A DNA stretch of 64,000 nt from Aphanizomenon flos-aquae FACHB-1287 (GCF_014698755.1 NZ_JACJTO010000012.1:35761-99760); one strand, 5' to 3'. Positions 26,394-35,863 are shown, numbered from the stretch's first letter. Notes: generated by a model from the sequence alone, not told the origin. Made by a program: numbers and translations.

Positions 26394-26600
26394 ATGATTA
26401 TTTGGGTAAATGAACAAATTGATCCTTCAGGGATGATTTATGCTTGTATTGCCTGTTGTAATGAATCCCAGGCTAAAGATTGTCATGAATCGTTTAAGAA
26501 TAATTTGACAAAAACACAACAATCAGAGGGCTGGGTTGCCAAATTGAGAACGGTTAAGTCTTGGGATGATGTACCCGTGAATGCGTTAAAGCTTGATTAG
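26394..26600 (+). CDS. Small conserved hypothetical protein
   Basis: This 68-residue protein has three cysteines near the N-terminus (YACIACCNE, then AKDCHES). It has no signal peptide or membrane segment. The ATG at 26394 has GAGGAAT 8-14 bases upstream, a good ribosome-binding site that supports a real gene. I do not recognise the family. The closely spaced Cys could bind metal or form a disulfide. Confidence 0.6.
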   Translation: MIIWVNEQIDPSGMIYACIACCNESQAKDCHESFKNNLTKTQQSEGWVAKLRTVKSWDDVPVNALKLD

Positions 26601-26724
26601 TACAAGTATATTGTCTAGGGAAAAAGCGACTCTATACCTATAGATATAGTGAAGTATGGAAAGCCTTAATAACCATTAATTGATAGGATATAACCTAGAG
26701 TTCCTAGTTATCATCGCCAATTCC

Positions 26725-27411
26725 ATGCAGCACGAAACTCAACTTAGTCTATTTAATCATTCTAACTTAAACCAAAGAGACCTAATTCCGACCAGTAATA
26801 AAATTCCCATTACTCCTGGAACCTATGAAAATGTAGAGTCATTGGCAAAAGACTGTAATAACTGTTACCGTTGTCCATTAGCTGAAAACCGTACTCATGC
26901 CGTAGTCGGACGTGGTAATCTGCAAGCCGAAATCATGATTATTGGGGAAGCGCCGGGAAAAACCGAGGACGAAACAGGTTTACCATTTGTAGGTAGATCA
27001 GGACAACTACTAGAAAATATCTTAGCTTCAGTAAATTTAAATACAGAAACAGATATATATATTGCCAATATTTGCAAGTGTAGACCACCAGAAAATCGTG
27101 TTCCCAGCAATGAAGAAGCAGCAGCTTGTAAACCATATTTATTCGAGCAAATTCGCCTAGTTAACCCTAAAATTATCTTATTAACAGGTGCAACCTCAGT
27201 AAAAGGTGTAATTGGTGACAAACGCCCAATTACTAAAATTCGTGGTCAATGGCTAGAGTGGGAAGGACGGTTATGTATGCCTATTTTTCACCCTTCCTAC
27301 TTATTGCGTAACCCTTCCAGGGAACAGGGAAAGCCGAAATGGCTAATGTGGCAAGATATACAGGCAGTCCGGGCTAAGTTTGATGAATTTAAGAATCAGG
27401 ATAAAAATTAA
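26725..27411 (+). CDS. Type-4 uracil-DNA glycosylase (Fe-S)
   Basis: This base-excision repair enzyme removes uracil from DNA. Family-4 signs are the catalytic-pocket motif GEAPGKTEDETGLPFVG (from about 74), four Fe-S cysteines (NCYRC near 47-50, CKC, and ACKPYL) and the C-terminal HPSYLLR. ATG 26725 is chosen. The frame extends 45 bp upstream to a TTG without a ribosome-binding site. At 228 residues the length is normal. Confidence 0.92.
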   Translation: MQHETQLSLFNHSNLNQRDLIPTSNKIPITPGTYENVESLAKDCNNCYRCPLAENRTHAVVGRGNLQAEIMIIGEAPGKTEDETGLPFVGRSGQLLENILASVNLNTETDIYIANICKCRPPENRVPSNEEAAACKPYLFEQIRLVNPKIILLTGATSVKGVIGDKRPITKIRGQWLEWEGRLCMPIFHPSYLLRNPSREQGKPKWLMWQDIQAVRAKFDEFKNQDKN

Positions 27412-27526
27412 TTACAGTAAAAATCAGAAATTTGGGAACAATTTCCCCAATTAGTAACAATGATCCTGTAACTTGGTAAAATTAAAACATCACAATTTTA
27501 AGTCATCAGATTTTTACTGCTAAAAC

Positions 27527-28402
27527 ATGGGCAACCAGAGAAAAATGTACTGGGAACTTGATTTTTACTCCCGTCCGATTTTGGACGAAAATCAGAAAAA
27601 AGTGTGGGAAATGTTAGTGTGTGAAAGTCCTGTAGATATTGGTACACAAACAGATTCTCTGTTTCGCTATGCTAAATATTGCCCAAGTACCCAGGTAAAT
27701 TCGGGTTGGCTGCGGACAGCAATTCAGGAAGCCATAGAAGAAGCAGGTATAGCACCTACTAAAATCCGCTTTTTCCGTCGCCAAATGAATAATATGATTA
27801 CTAAATCCTGTGAAGATGTGGGAGTACCCGCAGTACCAAGTAGACGTACTTTAGTGCTGAATCAGTGGATACAACAGCGCATGGCGGAAGTGTATCCCCA
27901 AGAACCGGGATATCAAGGGGTGACTAATCCTTCTGTGCGTTTAGATAGACCCTTACCCCAGCGTTTACCAGATGCTTTAGAAGGAAAGCAATGGGCTTTT
28001 GTCACCTTAACGGCTAGTGATTTTACGGAAATGCCAGATTGGGAAATTGGCTTTGGTGAAGCTTTTCCCCTGGAATTGGCGCAATTATCCCCGGAAACGC
28101 GAATTCCGGGAATTTTGATTTTCTCACCCAGGGCGTTACCGATAGCGGGTTGGATGTCCGGGTTGGAAATGGCTTATTTGCACTTTGACACCAAGCAAGG
28201 TGACAGATTGATTTTAGAAACAGGAGCTACGGAAAGTTGGGTTGTGGCTAATATCCGCACTCCCGAACTTCTAGCAGAAGCACAGGGTTTTGCGGTAGCG
28301 AAGGAACAGGCTAATGGCGTACATTTTATCGGTGTCCAGTCCGATTCTCAAGCCCAAGATTTTGCGGGATTTTGGCTGTTACAGGAAATTAATTTACCCT
28401 AA
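27527..28402 (+). CDS. Tab2/Atab2-family RNA-binding protein
   Basis: This 291-residue protein starts with the family signature YWELDFYSRPILDENQKK, followed by YCPSTQVNSGWL, IRFFRRQMNNMI and a C-terminal GFWLLQE. Tab2 and ATAB2 bind the psaB 5' leader and support translation of photosystem I reaction-centre proteins in algae and plants. A similar role here is inferred. ATG 27527 is used. ATG 27545, just before YWELDF, is an alternative. Confidence 0.88.
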   Translation: MGNQRKMYWELDFYSRPILDENQKKVWEMLVCESPVDIGTQTDSLFRYAKYCPSTQVNSGWLRTAIQEAIEEAGIAPTKIRFFRRQMNNMITKSCEDVGVPAVPSRRTLVLNQWIQQRMAEVYPQEPGYQGVTNPSVRLDRPLPQRLPDALEGKQWAFVTLTASDFTEMPDWEIGFGEAFPLELAQLSPETRIPGILIFSPRALPIAGWMSGLEMAYLHFDTKQGDRLILETGATESWVVANIRTPELLAEAQGFAVAKEQANGVHFIGVQSDSQAQDFAGFWLLQEINLP

Positions 28403-28509
28403 GGAAGTGGGGAGATAAAAAAACTGTAACTGTTAATGACAGGCTAATGGGATAATGGGATGCGTCTATTAAGCGATTTATATCCACAATCCATAATTGA
28501 TAAGGGGAC

Positions 28510-29823
28510 ATGGGTTCTGCAAATTTGTTACAAGATACACTGGCGGAACAACTGTTAGAACTTGCCCTCAAGTCTGGCGCTGAGGCTGCGGAAGTGTATC
28601 AATCACGATCACTTTCTCGACCAGTTTTTTTTGAAGCCAACCGTCTCAAACAACTAGAAACCAGTCAATCTGAGGGGACAGCCCTACGGCTATGGCGGGA
28701 TGGTTGTCCGGGTTTGACGGTAGCCTATGGAGATGTTGATCCTCAAGCTATGGTGGAAAAATCTTTGGCACTGAGTCAATTAAATCCACCGGAGACAGTA
28801 GAATTAGGGAGTCATTCAGGGCATTCTTACCCTAATTTAGGCAAGTCTGTATCTGTAGAAACTTTAATTAATTGGGGCAAGCAAGCGATCGCCCTAATTC
28901 GTGATGTCTATCCAGATATTCTCTGTCATAGTGACTGGGAATGTGATATAGAAAACACCAAACTCATCAACAGCAAGGGTTTAGATTCTCATTATACTGA
29001 CACTACACTTAGCTGCTATATGTCCGCTGAATGGGTTAGAGGTGATGATTTTCTCAGTGTTGCTGACGGACAAACCCAACGTTATGAACTCAGCCCTGAA
29101 AAAATAGCCAGCCAAATTTTACAACGATTAAATTGGGCTAAAAAAAATGTTCCTAGTCCTAGTGGTCGTTCTCCTGTATTGTTCACTTCCAAAGCAGCAG
29201 ATATGCTGTGGGGAACTGTACAATCAGCTTTGAATGGTAAACATATCTTGGAAAAAGCCTCTCCCTGGGTAGATAGATTGGGTAAACCAGTAATTGCACC
29301 GACCCTGACCCTATACCAAAACCCAGCAGCAGGCCCCTATAGCTGTCCCTTTGATGATGAAGGTCAACCTACGCAGTTATTAATATTTATCGAAAATGGG
29401 ATTTTACGGAATTTTTATAGCGACCGCACCACCGGACGACAATTAAATGGCGGTAGCACTGGTAATGGCTTTCGTCCTGGGTTAAGTAGTTATCCCACTC
29501 CTGGGCTATTTAATTTCCTAATTCAACCTGGTGATCTTTCTCTCTTAGAATTGATTAAAAAAATGGATAATGGCTTAATTATCGATCAAATATTAGGTGG
29601 TTGTACTGGGCTATCTGGTGATTTTTCTGTCAATGTTGATTTAGGCTATCGGGTCAGAAATGGTCAAATAATTGGCCGGGTTAAAGATACAATGGTTGCA
29701 GGTAATGTCTACACAGCCCTAAAACAGGTAATACAACTGGGTAAAGATGCTGATTGGAATGGTTCTTGTTATACACCATCATTGATAGTAGAAGGACTAT
29801 CTATTACAGGGAAAAATAGTTAA
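28510..29823 (+). CDS. TldD/PmbA-family protein, PmbA-like
   Basis: This 437-residue protein has the family features SGAEAAEVYQ near the N-terminus, ETSQSEGTALRLWRDG, INSKGLDSHYTDT, NGGSTGNGFRPG and ILGGCTGLSGDFSVNV near the end. The zinc motif HExxxH of TldD is absent, so this is the PmbA-like (TldE) half of the pair. In other bacteria TldD/TldE proteolyse unfolded peptides and help microcin and CcdA processing. The TldD partner is not in this window. ATG 28510 has AGGGG just upstream. Confidence 0.9.
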   Translation: MGSANLLQDTLAEQLLELALKSGAEAAEVYQSRSLSRPVFFEANRLKQLETSQSEGTALRLWRDGCPGLTVAYGDVDPQAMVEKSLALSQLNPPETVELGSHSGHSYPNLGKSVSVETLINWGKQAIALIRDVYPDILCHSDWECDIENTKLINSKGLDSHYTDTTLSCYMSAEWVRGDDFLSVADGQTQRYELSPEKIASQILQRLNWAKKNVPSPSGRSPVLFTSKAADMLWGTVQSALNGKHILEKASPWVDRLGKPVIAPTLTLYQNPAAGPYSCPFDDEGQPTQLLIFIENGILRNFYSDRTTGRQLNGGSTGNGFRPGLSSYPTPGLFNFLIQPGDLSLLELIKKMDNGLIIDQILGGCTGLSGDFSVNVDLGYRVRNGQIIGRVKDTMVAGNVYTALKQVIQLGKDADWNGSCYTPSLIVEGLSITGKNS

Positions 29824-29957
29824 AATGCCAATATTACTGACTTTATGCTTCATATTTTATACAATTTGAATAATAAAGTAGGTATGGAGTGCTACCCTAC
29901 ATTAGAAAGAAATAAAGAATTTAAAGCTTGTAGAGAGGAATTTATTCCTCATTTGAC

Positions 29958-30596
29958 TTACAAGCTGTTTAGCCAATTTCTAAAAGCCTTTAATGTCGCA
30001 TTTCTTCCTATAGTTCGACTGTTTTCTAAATATTGAGGAATGACTGCAATTAAAGGTAAATTAGGAAAATTTAAACTAGATTTCGATTCCACATAAACAC
30101 CATTTTCTAAAATATTAATTTGCAAAATTCCGTTTTCAAACCGCCATACTTCAGGAACTTTTAAACCTTCATATATGTTCAAATGAGTACGAGAAGTAAT
30201 ATCAATTTCTAAAGCTAAATCTGGAGGAGGGTCAATTGTTAAATCCAATCTTTTTTTCCCCCGAATTACAGCTTCATTTTGAATATAAAAACATTGATCA
30301 GGTTCTATACCTTGTTCCATAAATTGATTTTTAAAGGTCGTAGAACCAAGACTAATAAATTCAACATCTAACTGTTCTAACAATGCTTTGACTAAATCAC
30401 TAATAATTTCTTTATCAAATTCATGTTCTGGTAAAGGACTCATAATTTCTAATATTCCCCTATCATAAGCAATTCGCGCAGCCCGGTGTTCTCCCAATTC
30501 TTCAATAATTGTTTCTAATTCTTTCCAAGTCACATTTTCTAATATAACTCTTTGTCCTGGTGGTACATGAACACGCTTTAATTCTAACAACATCAT
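29958..30596 (-). CDS. Uma2-family PD-(D/E)XK-fold protein
   Basis: This protein of about 212 residues belongs to the Uma2 (DUF820) family, restriction-endonuclease-fold proteins found in many copies in cyanobacteria. Visible landmarks are RIAYDRGILEIMSP, EPDQCFYIQ, PDLALEIDITSRT (the PD...ExD/K core) and VPEVWRF. Biological targets are unknown; some may act on foreign DNA. The start is set at ATG 30596, 5 bases after AAGGAG. The GTG two codons earlier is too close to that site. It is convergent with the PmbA-like gene. Confidence 0.87.
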   Translation of the reverse strand: MMLLELKRVHVPPGQRVILENVTWKELETIIEELGEHRAARIAYDRGILEIMSPLPEHEFDKEIISDLVKALLEQLDVEFISLGSTTFKNQFMEQGIEPDQCFYIQNEAVIRGKKRLDLTIDPPPDLALEIDITSRTHLNIYEGLKVPEVWRFENGILQINILENGVYVESKSSLNFPNLPLIAVIPQYLENSRTIGRNATLKAFRNWLNSL

Positions 30597-30641
30597 TGCC
30601 ACTCCTTATGATTTGAATTTTTTAACATTATAACATCCGAT

Positions 30642-30670
30642 ATCCCCAACTTCTTGAAGATGTCGGGGAT
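30642..30670. repeat. ATCCCC...GGGGAT palindrome, copy 1
   Basis: A 29-bp imperfect palindrome (ATCCCCAACTTC / GATGTCGGGGAT). Related palindromes lie at 35370-35398 and 60581-60645. It sits between divergent genes, so it is a repeat rather than a terminator. Confidence 0.75.
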
Positions 30671-30736
30671 TTAACCAAGTCCATGATATAATTACCATGA
30701 TATAATTAAATTAATCTTCACCATATCTACAAGGGT

Positions 30737-32101
30737 ATGATAATCTGGCAACCAGGGCAACAAATTAATAACGGTAGATTTATCATTCAGGGTAAACCCT
30801 TGGGTAGTGGTGGTTTTGGGACTACCTACAAAGCCTTAGAACCTAGCACGGGTAAATTATACGCCATTAAAACCCTCAATCAGCAAATGCAATTGCGAGA
30901 GGATTTTCCAGAACAACAGGTTAAGTTTATTAACGAAGCCTTGACAATTAAAGGTTTTGATCATCAGCATATTCTCAAAGTCCATGAAGTTATTCAAGCA
31001 GGTGAGCTTTTTGGCGTGGTGATGGAATATATTGATGGAGTAACTTTATTTCAATATCTTCGACAAAAGGGACAACTTACCGAAAGCGAAGCACTATTAT
31101 ATATAGATCAAATTGGTCAGGCTTTAGAATATGTTCACGCTAAAGGTAGTTTACACCGGGACATTAAACCTGCAAATATTCTCTTACGTCAAAATAAACA
31201 AGAAGCGGTTTTAATTGATTTTGGTTTAACTCGCAGTATTGCTACTAAAAGTATGACAGCTTCTTTAACAGAAGGTTATGCACCTATTGAACAATATCGT
31301 CGCAAAGGGAGTTTTGGACCCCATACCGATGTTTACGCTTTAGCTGCTACTTTATATTATCTGCTGACGGCTGACGGACTCAACCAAGAGGGTGAATTTA
31401 GTCCCGTACCCGCACAAAACCGGAAATATGATGATGAACCTTTACCAGCGCCAAAACATTATAATTCTGGCATTAGTCAGAGGGTGAATGATGCTATTTT
31501 AGCAGGGATGGAAATAGAACCGGAAAACCGGACTCCGACGGTGTTGAAGTTTCGGGAAAATTTGGGTTTGGTAGTTCAACAACCCATTAATTTTGATATT
31601 CAACAACCCATTAATGTAGAGACGTTCCATGGAACGTCTCTACAAACATCTAATATGGACTACAGGAAACTGCGTGACTACCTCGCACAAGGGAAATGGA
31701 AAGAAGCAGACGAGGAAACAAGACGGGTAATGTTAGCAGTTGCGAAACAGGAAAAGGAAGGTTGGTTAGATGATAAAAGTATTGATAATTTCCCCTGTGA
31801 AGACCTGAGTATTATTGATAAGTTGTGGGTAAAATACAGTGATGGTAAGTTTGGTTTTTCTATCCAGAAACGAATTTATCAAGGTTTCGGTCGAACGAGA
31901 GAATATAACAGCGAAATTTGGAGACAGTTCGGGGACAAGGTAGGATGGAGAAAAGGAGGCGACTGGTTGTACTACAAAGATATTACTTTTGACAAGAAAG
32001 CACCAGAAGGCCACCTACCGGCATCGATCCCGAGGTGGAGATGGAGGGGGTGGAGATGGGGGGTCGGGTTCTTCTCTCGCGTCGAGACTTGTAGACTGTA
32101 A
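30737..32101 (+). CDS. Ser/Thr protein kinase fused to a GUN4 domain
   Basis: This 454-residue fusion has a eukaryotic-type kinase domain (about 12-280): Gly-loop GSGGFGTTYKA, Lys in YAIKTLN, catalytic HRDIKPANILL, and DFGLTRS. A linker follows, then a GUN4 domain (from about 310: YRKLRDYLAQGKWKEADEET, then FGFSIQKRIYQ, KVGWRKGGDWLYY). GUN4 binds porphyrins and helps Mg-chelatase, so this kinase may sense tetrapyrroles (inference). The linker carries a 28-bp perfect palindrome in frame. The C-terminus (RWRWRGWRWGVG) comes from GGTGGAGAT-type repeats and departs from the usual GUN4 end. Confidence 0.88.
   Translation: MIIWQPGQQINNGRFIIQGKPLGSGGFGTTYKALEPSTGKLYAIKTLNQQMQLREDFPEQQVKFINEALTIKGFDHQHILKVHEVIQAGELFGVVMEYIDGVTLFQYLRQKGQLTESEALLYIDQIGQALEYVHAKGSLHRDIKPANILLRQNKQEAVLIDFGLTRSIATKSMTASLTEGYAPIEQYRRKGSFGPHTDVYALAATLYYLLTADGLNQEGEFSPVPAQNRKYDDEPLPAPKHYNSGISQRVNDAILAGMEIEPENRTPTVLKFRENLGLVVQQPINFDIQQPINVETFHGTSLQTSNMDYRKLRDYLAQGKWKEADEETRRVMLAVAKQEKEGWLDDKSIDNFPCEDLSIIDKLWVKYSDGKFGFSIQKRIYQGFGRTREYNSEIWRQFGDKVGWRKGGDWLYYKDITFDKKAPEGHLPASIPRWRWRGWRWGVGFFSRVETCRL
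31616..31643. repeat. 28-bp perfect palindrome inside kinase gene, copy 2
   Basis: GTAGAGACGTTCC and its exact complement meet at CATG. It is read in frame as VETFHGTSL between kinase and GUN4 domains, just after a 17-bp direct repeat (31575-31591 and 31599-31615). Copy 1 is at 1250-1277. Confidence 0.85.
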
Positions 32102-32130
32102 CATTTAAGGGTTACAGAAAATTATTAAGT

Positions 32131-32453
32131 CAGAATCAGGATAACCAGGATTTAAGGATTAACAGGATGGTAGTTTATAGATGGTTTAAATTATTCAAGA
32201 ACAATCATTCAAAAACATCCTGAAAAATCCCCAAGTTCCAAAAAACAATCATCCAAAAACATCCTGTAAATCCTCAAATCCTGGAAATCCTGATTCAGAC
32301 AAAAAAATCACCAACTCCCACCAAAAATCATCCAACAACATCCTGAAAATCCTCAAATCCTGGAAATCCTGATTCAGACAAATAAAATCACCAACTCCCA
32401 CCAAAAATCATCCAATAACATCCTGTAAATCCTCAAATCCTGGACATCATTTA
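32131..32453. repeat. AGGAT-phased dispersed repeats, first cluster
   Basis: There is one forward copy (32131-32170, CAGAATCAGGATAACCAGG onward) and three reverse copies starting near 32260, 32339 and 32419, the last shortened. The reverse copies form a direct array with a period of about 79-80 bp. The core holds AGGAT (or ATCCT) at 8-9-bp spacing. The same family fills 54.8-58.4 kb. It occupies the gap between the kinase and the small antitoxin gene. Confidence 0.88.
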
Positions 32454-32490
32454 GATATAATATAATAAATTGCCAGCAGGAGTATTACTT

Positions 32491-32781
32491 ATGACGGTAA
32501 AAAAACTTATTCAAGCAGAAATTGACAGAATACCAGAACAAGAGCTAGATAATCTTTATCAATGGATAAAAGAATTTACAGATAAAATAAATAGTCTAAA
32601 AAATGGGATTTTCTCACCCCAAAATATACCACGAGAAACCTTGGAAACAGCAGAAGAACATCTTTCTTATCCTTACCATGATTTAGATTATCTTGCTGGA
32701 ATATGGACGAAAGAAGATGAAACTGAATTTTTACTTAATACTGAACAATTTAATGAAATAGATCAACAATTATGGCAATAA
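32491..32781 (+). CDS. VapB-like antitoxin
   Basis: This 96-residue protein has an N-terminal helical part (KKLIQAEIDRIPEQELDNLY) like small antitoxins of PIN-toxin pairs (DUF2281/VapB-like). Its 3' end overlaps the start of a PIN-domain fragment by 10 bp, the usual layout of such operons. ATG 32491 is chosen, with AGGAG 8 bases upstream; a TTG further up has no such support. Because the toxin is broken, this is an orphan antitoxin. Confidence 0.55.
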   Translation: MTVKKLIQAEIDRIPEQELDNLYQWIKEFTDKINSLKNGIFSPQNIPRETLETAEEHLSYPYHDLDYLAGIWTKEDETEFLLNTEQFNEIDQQLWQ

Positions 32782-32889
32782 AATCAATCTTACTAGATAC
32801 TAATGCCTATGTTTAAACGTAATCAAAATGAAGCAGTTTCAATAATTGGAAATGTAGATATTATCGCTATCAATTCTTATATTGAATAG
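32772..32889 (+). pseudogene. Truncated, frameshifted PIN-domain (VapC-like) toxin
   Basis: From ATG 32772 the frame reads MAIKSILLDTNAYV, a PIN-domain start with the first acidic residue, and then hits a stop at 32814. In the next frame the similarity continues (KRNQNEAVSIIGNVDIIAI) to a stop at 32889. The rest of the roughly 130-residue toxin is missing. It is followed at once by a HicB fragment on the other strand. Confidence 0.7.
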
Positions 32890-33019
32890 CAAGTTTCAAG
32901 TTTTCTTTCGCTTCCTCAATGGTTTCACCTTGACCATTAGCACCAGAAATTTCTGGACAAATTGCCCAGTATCCTCCTTCCGTTGCTCTCTCAATGATGG
33001 CTGTTAACTCTGCTTTCAT
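32870..33019 (-). pseudogene. HicB-like antitoxin, shortened
   Basis: ATG 33019 opens 49 codons starting MKAELTAIIERATEGGYWAI, with CPEISGANGQGETIEEAKEN, the typical partial RNase H-like start of HicB antitoxins. The frame ends inside the PIN fragment, about 20 residues earlier than usual, so the gene appears cut at the junction. No hicA toxin is seen next to it. Confidence 0.65.
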
Positions 33020-33464
33020 AACAATTTCCACAAGAATTCCACTATATTTTAAACGATGACACTATTACCCATCACGAAAAATCTCTCTAAAACTATTACC
33101 TTCGCTTCTTCGTTTTTTCGTGGTTCATTCTCCATAACCTCTGTGTTGTATTGAGCTTTAAAGCATAAATAATATAAATGAATTTGGTAATCCTGTGCAG
33201 TCAAGCATAAAATTAGTAATAGAGATAGCAAAATATAAATTAGCCCCAAATCCTTACTAGGCATGACTTTGGGAATATTTAACTTTTAATTTTTAATTTT
33301 TAATTGGTATTAGTATGAGAATTAGGTTAAATTTAATTAAGATTCTAGACAAACTTCATGAATCTGCCATAAGCAAACTGACGTTTTATGGCTCAAATTA
33401 CAAAATGGATTTATAAACATCCGTTACAAAAGCAGTCATATTAGTATCTAGAGGTAAATTAAAG
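33020..33464. other. Intergenic region upstream of ftsH
   Basis: It contains a dispersed GAACCACGAAAAAACGAAG-type sequence (complement, about 33100-33135), short AATTTTTAATTTTTAA repeats near 33285-33305, and presumably the ftsH promoter. No gene was supported. Confidence 0.5.
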
Positions 33465-35351
33465 ATGAAATTCTCTTGGAGAGTCGTGGCACTTTGGTCA
33501 GTGCTGGCTTTGGTAATCGGCTTTTTCTTCTGGCAAGGATCATTTGCCAGCACTCCTGCGGACACAGGCAAAAATGCCGCCAATACCCGCATGACCTACG
33601 GACGCTTTCTGGAATATTTAGACGCAGACCGCGTTACCAGTGTGGATTTATACGATGGTGGGAGAACAGCAATTATCGAAGCTAATGACCAAGACATCGA
33701 AAACCGCATCCAACGTTGGCGGGTAGATTTGCCTGTGAATGCCCCTGAATTAATCCAAAAGCTCCGGGAAAAGCAAGTCAGTTTTGATGCCCATCCCATG
33801 CGAAATGACGGGGCAATCTGGGGAGTTTTGGGTAATTTAATTTTCCCAGTTTTATTAATTACGGGATTGTTCTTTTTGTTCCGTCGTTCTAATAATCTTC
33901 CCGGTGGTCCTGGACAAGCGATGAATTTTGGCAAATCTCGCGCTCGTTTCCAAATGGAGGCGAAAACTGGGGTAAAATTCGATGATGTGGCAGGAATTGA
34001 AGAAGCAAAGGAAGAATTACAAGAAGTTGTCACTTTCCTCAAACAACCTGAGAAATTTACCGCTGTGGGCGCTCGCATTCCCAAAGGTGTACTATTAGTA
34101 GGACCCCCAGGAACTGGTAAAACTTTACTCGCTAAAGCCATTGCGGGTGAAGCTGGTGTACCTTTCTTCTCTATCTCTGGTTCGGAATTTGTGGAAATGT
34201 TCGTGGGTGTGGGCGCTTCCCGTGTCCGTGATTTGTTTAAAAAAGCGAAAGATAACGCTCCCTGTATTATCTTTATTGATGAAATTGACGCGGTAGGTCG
34301 TCAACGAGGCGCTGGTATTGGTGGTGGTAATGATGAGCGGGAACAAACCCTTAATCAATTATTAACGGAAATGGATGGTTTTGAAGGCAATACTGGCATT
34401 ATTATTATTGCTGCTACTAACCGTCCTGACGTCCTAGATGCCGCTTTGTTGCGTCCTGGTCGTTTCGATAGACAAGTAACTGTAGATGCTCCAGACATTA
34501 AAGGCCGTTTGGAAGTATTACAAGTTCATGCTAGAAATAAGAAGTTGGATAAAAGCGTATCCTTGGAAGCGATCGCCCGTCGCACTCCAGGATTTACCGG
34601 TGCAGATTTAGCTAACCTCCTCAATGAAGCGGCGATTCTCACTGCTAGAAGACGCAAAGAAGGTATCACTTTAGCAGAAATTGATGATGCTGTAGACCGC
34701 GTAGTTGCGGGTATGGAAGGTACTCCCCTGGTAGATAGCAAGAGTAAGCGGTTGATTGCTTACCATGAAATTGGGCACGCTTTAGTGGGAACTTTACTTA
34801 AAGACCATGACCCTGTACAAAAGGTGACTTTGATTCCTAGAGGACAAGCCCAGGGTTTAACTTGGTTTATGCCTAATGAAGAACAAGGTTTAATTAGCCG
34901 TTCTCAGCTAAAGGCCAGAATTACCGGGGCTTTAGGTGGTCGGGCTGCGGAAGAAGTAATTTTTGGAGCAGCAGAGGTCACAACTGGCGCTGGTGGAGAT
35001 CTACAGCAGTTATCAGGAATGGCTCGACAAATGGTAACACGGTTCGGAATGTCTGATTTGGGTCCTTTATCTCTGGAAAGCCAACAGGGTGAGGTGTTCC
35101 TCGGTCGTGACTGGACAACCCGTTCTGAGTATTCTGAGTCTATCGCTTGTCGTATTGATGCTCAAGTCAGAATGATAGTGGAAGAATGCTATACCAATGC
35201 TAAACAGATTATGCGTGATCATCGTAGTCTCGCAGATCGTTTAGTTGATTTGTTAATTGAAAAAGAAACCATTAATGGTGATGAACTTAGACAAATTGTG
35301 GCTGAGTACGCGGAAGTACCTGATAAATCTCAGTTTGCTCCAATTCTGTAA
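33465..35351 (+). CDS. ftsH: FtsH membrane AAA+ metalloprotease (PSII-repair type)
   Basis: This 628-residue protease has two N-terminal membrane segments (about 6-26 and 119-139) bounding a lumenal domain. The AAA+ module has Walker A GPPGTGKT (213-220), Walker [11 protein letters not shown] and the second region of homology [18 protein letters not shown]. The zinc protease site is HEIGH (434-438). It resembles cyanobacterial FtsH2 (Slr0228 type), which with FtsH3 removes damaged D1 from photosystem II. The paralogue number is inferred. ATG 33465 follows GAGGTAAATTAAAG. A hairpin with a T-run follows the gene. Confidence 0.95.
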   Translation: MKFSWRVVALWSVLALVIGFFFWQGSFASTPADTGKNAANTRMTYGRFLEYLDADRVTSVDLYDGGRTAIIEANDQDIENRIQRWRVDLPVNAPELIQKLREKQVSFDAHPMRNDGAIWGVLGNLIFPVLLITGLFFLFRRSNNLPGGPGQAMNFGKSRARFQMEAKTGVKFDDVAGIEEAKEELQEVVTFLKQPEKFTAVGARIPKGVLLVGPPGTGKTLLAKAIAGEAGVPFFSISGSEFVEMFVGVGASRVRDLFKKAKDNAPCIIFIDEIDAVGRQRGAGIGGGNDEREQTLNQLLTEMDGFEGNTGIIIIAATNRPDVLDAALLRPGRFDRQVTVDAPDIKGRLEVLQVHARNKKLDKSVSLEAIARRTPGFTGADLANLLNEAAILTARRRKEGITLAEIDDAVDRVVAGMEGTPLVDSKSKRLIAYHEIGHALVGTLLKDHDPVQKVTLIPRGQAQGLTWFMPNEEQGLISRSQLKARITGALGGRAAEEVIFGAAEVTTGAGGDLQQLSGMARQMVTRFGMSDLGPLSLESQQGEVFLGRDWTTRSEYSESIACRIDAQVRMIVEECYTNAKQIMRDHRSLADRLVDLLIEKETINGDELRQIVAEYAEVPDKSQFAPIL

Positions 35352-35369
35352 GGGTTAATTTTCAATCAT

Positions 35370-35409
35370 ATCCCCGATTTCTTTGAGAGGTCGGGGATTT
35401 TGCCTTTTT
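35370..35409 (+). terminator. ATCCCCGA/TCGGGGAT hairpin with T-run after ftsH
   Basis: An 8-bp perfect stem extends through TTCTTTGAGAGG, followed by TTTTGCCTTTTT. It fits a Rho-independent terminator 18 bp after the stop, and also belongs to the palindrome family at 30642 and 60581. Confidence 0.7.
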
Positions 35410-35505
35410 ATTGATTAAATAAAACCAAGGTTAAAAAACGAGTCTCAACCCCCTTATTTTCTCAAATTATTGCCATATCTCATCTTTAACCGCTTTGTAC
35501 CCATT

Positions 35506-35565
35506 AAGATTAAAATCACGGGTTTAACAGGAATTCTGGGAATCAATAACTTTACAACTGCCTGT
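35506..35565 (+). pseudogene. Fossil tail of a surface-protein-like gene
   Basis: The frame reads IKIKITGLTGILGINNFTT, close to the C-terminal tail VTGLTGTLGLNNFTI of the VWD protein at the window start, with matching DNA words (GGGTTTAAC and TCAATAACTTTAC). No domains are found upstream. It is interpreted as a remnant of a related gene or a copied gene end. Confidence 0.4.
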
Positions 35566-35654
35566 AACTTTTGCTATCATTTAACTTATCAGGGTGGAAA
35601 CTGCTCACTTTCTGATCTGATATTAAAAAATACCTTCACTGTTTTCTGTAAGTT

Positions 35655-35863
35655 GGGTTAAGCAACAGCAAATACGCATACTTTGGGTTTCATTCAACCC
35701 AACCTACAAATCAAGGCTTTTTTCAATTTGGTGAAGCTATTGATCAAATATAAAAATTATCAACTGTTAAAGATAGAAAGATCAATGCAATTTTGGTCAA
35801 GAAGTATAGATAGAATAAACTTGTATCAGCCCTAATGTTTAATCGCTAAAACCTATATATCTC
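35655..35863. other. Intergenic region upstream of ndhB with GTTGGGTT inverted repeat
   Basis: A GTTGGGTT...AACCCAAC inverted repeat (about 35653-35703) of the type scattered in cyanobacterial genomes is followed by AT-rich DNA leading to ndhB. Confidence 0.5.

Noticed and set aside
32246..32453. Direct array with 80-bp period considered as a CRISPR array
   Set aside because: The spacers are nearly identical to each other and no cas genes are present; it is an array of the AGGAT repeat.
33049..33264. 71-codon minus-strand frame upstream of ftsH
   Set aside because: It is made largely of a dispersed AACCACGAAAAAACG-type repeat and AT-rich DNA, with no family resemblance.
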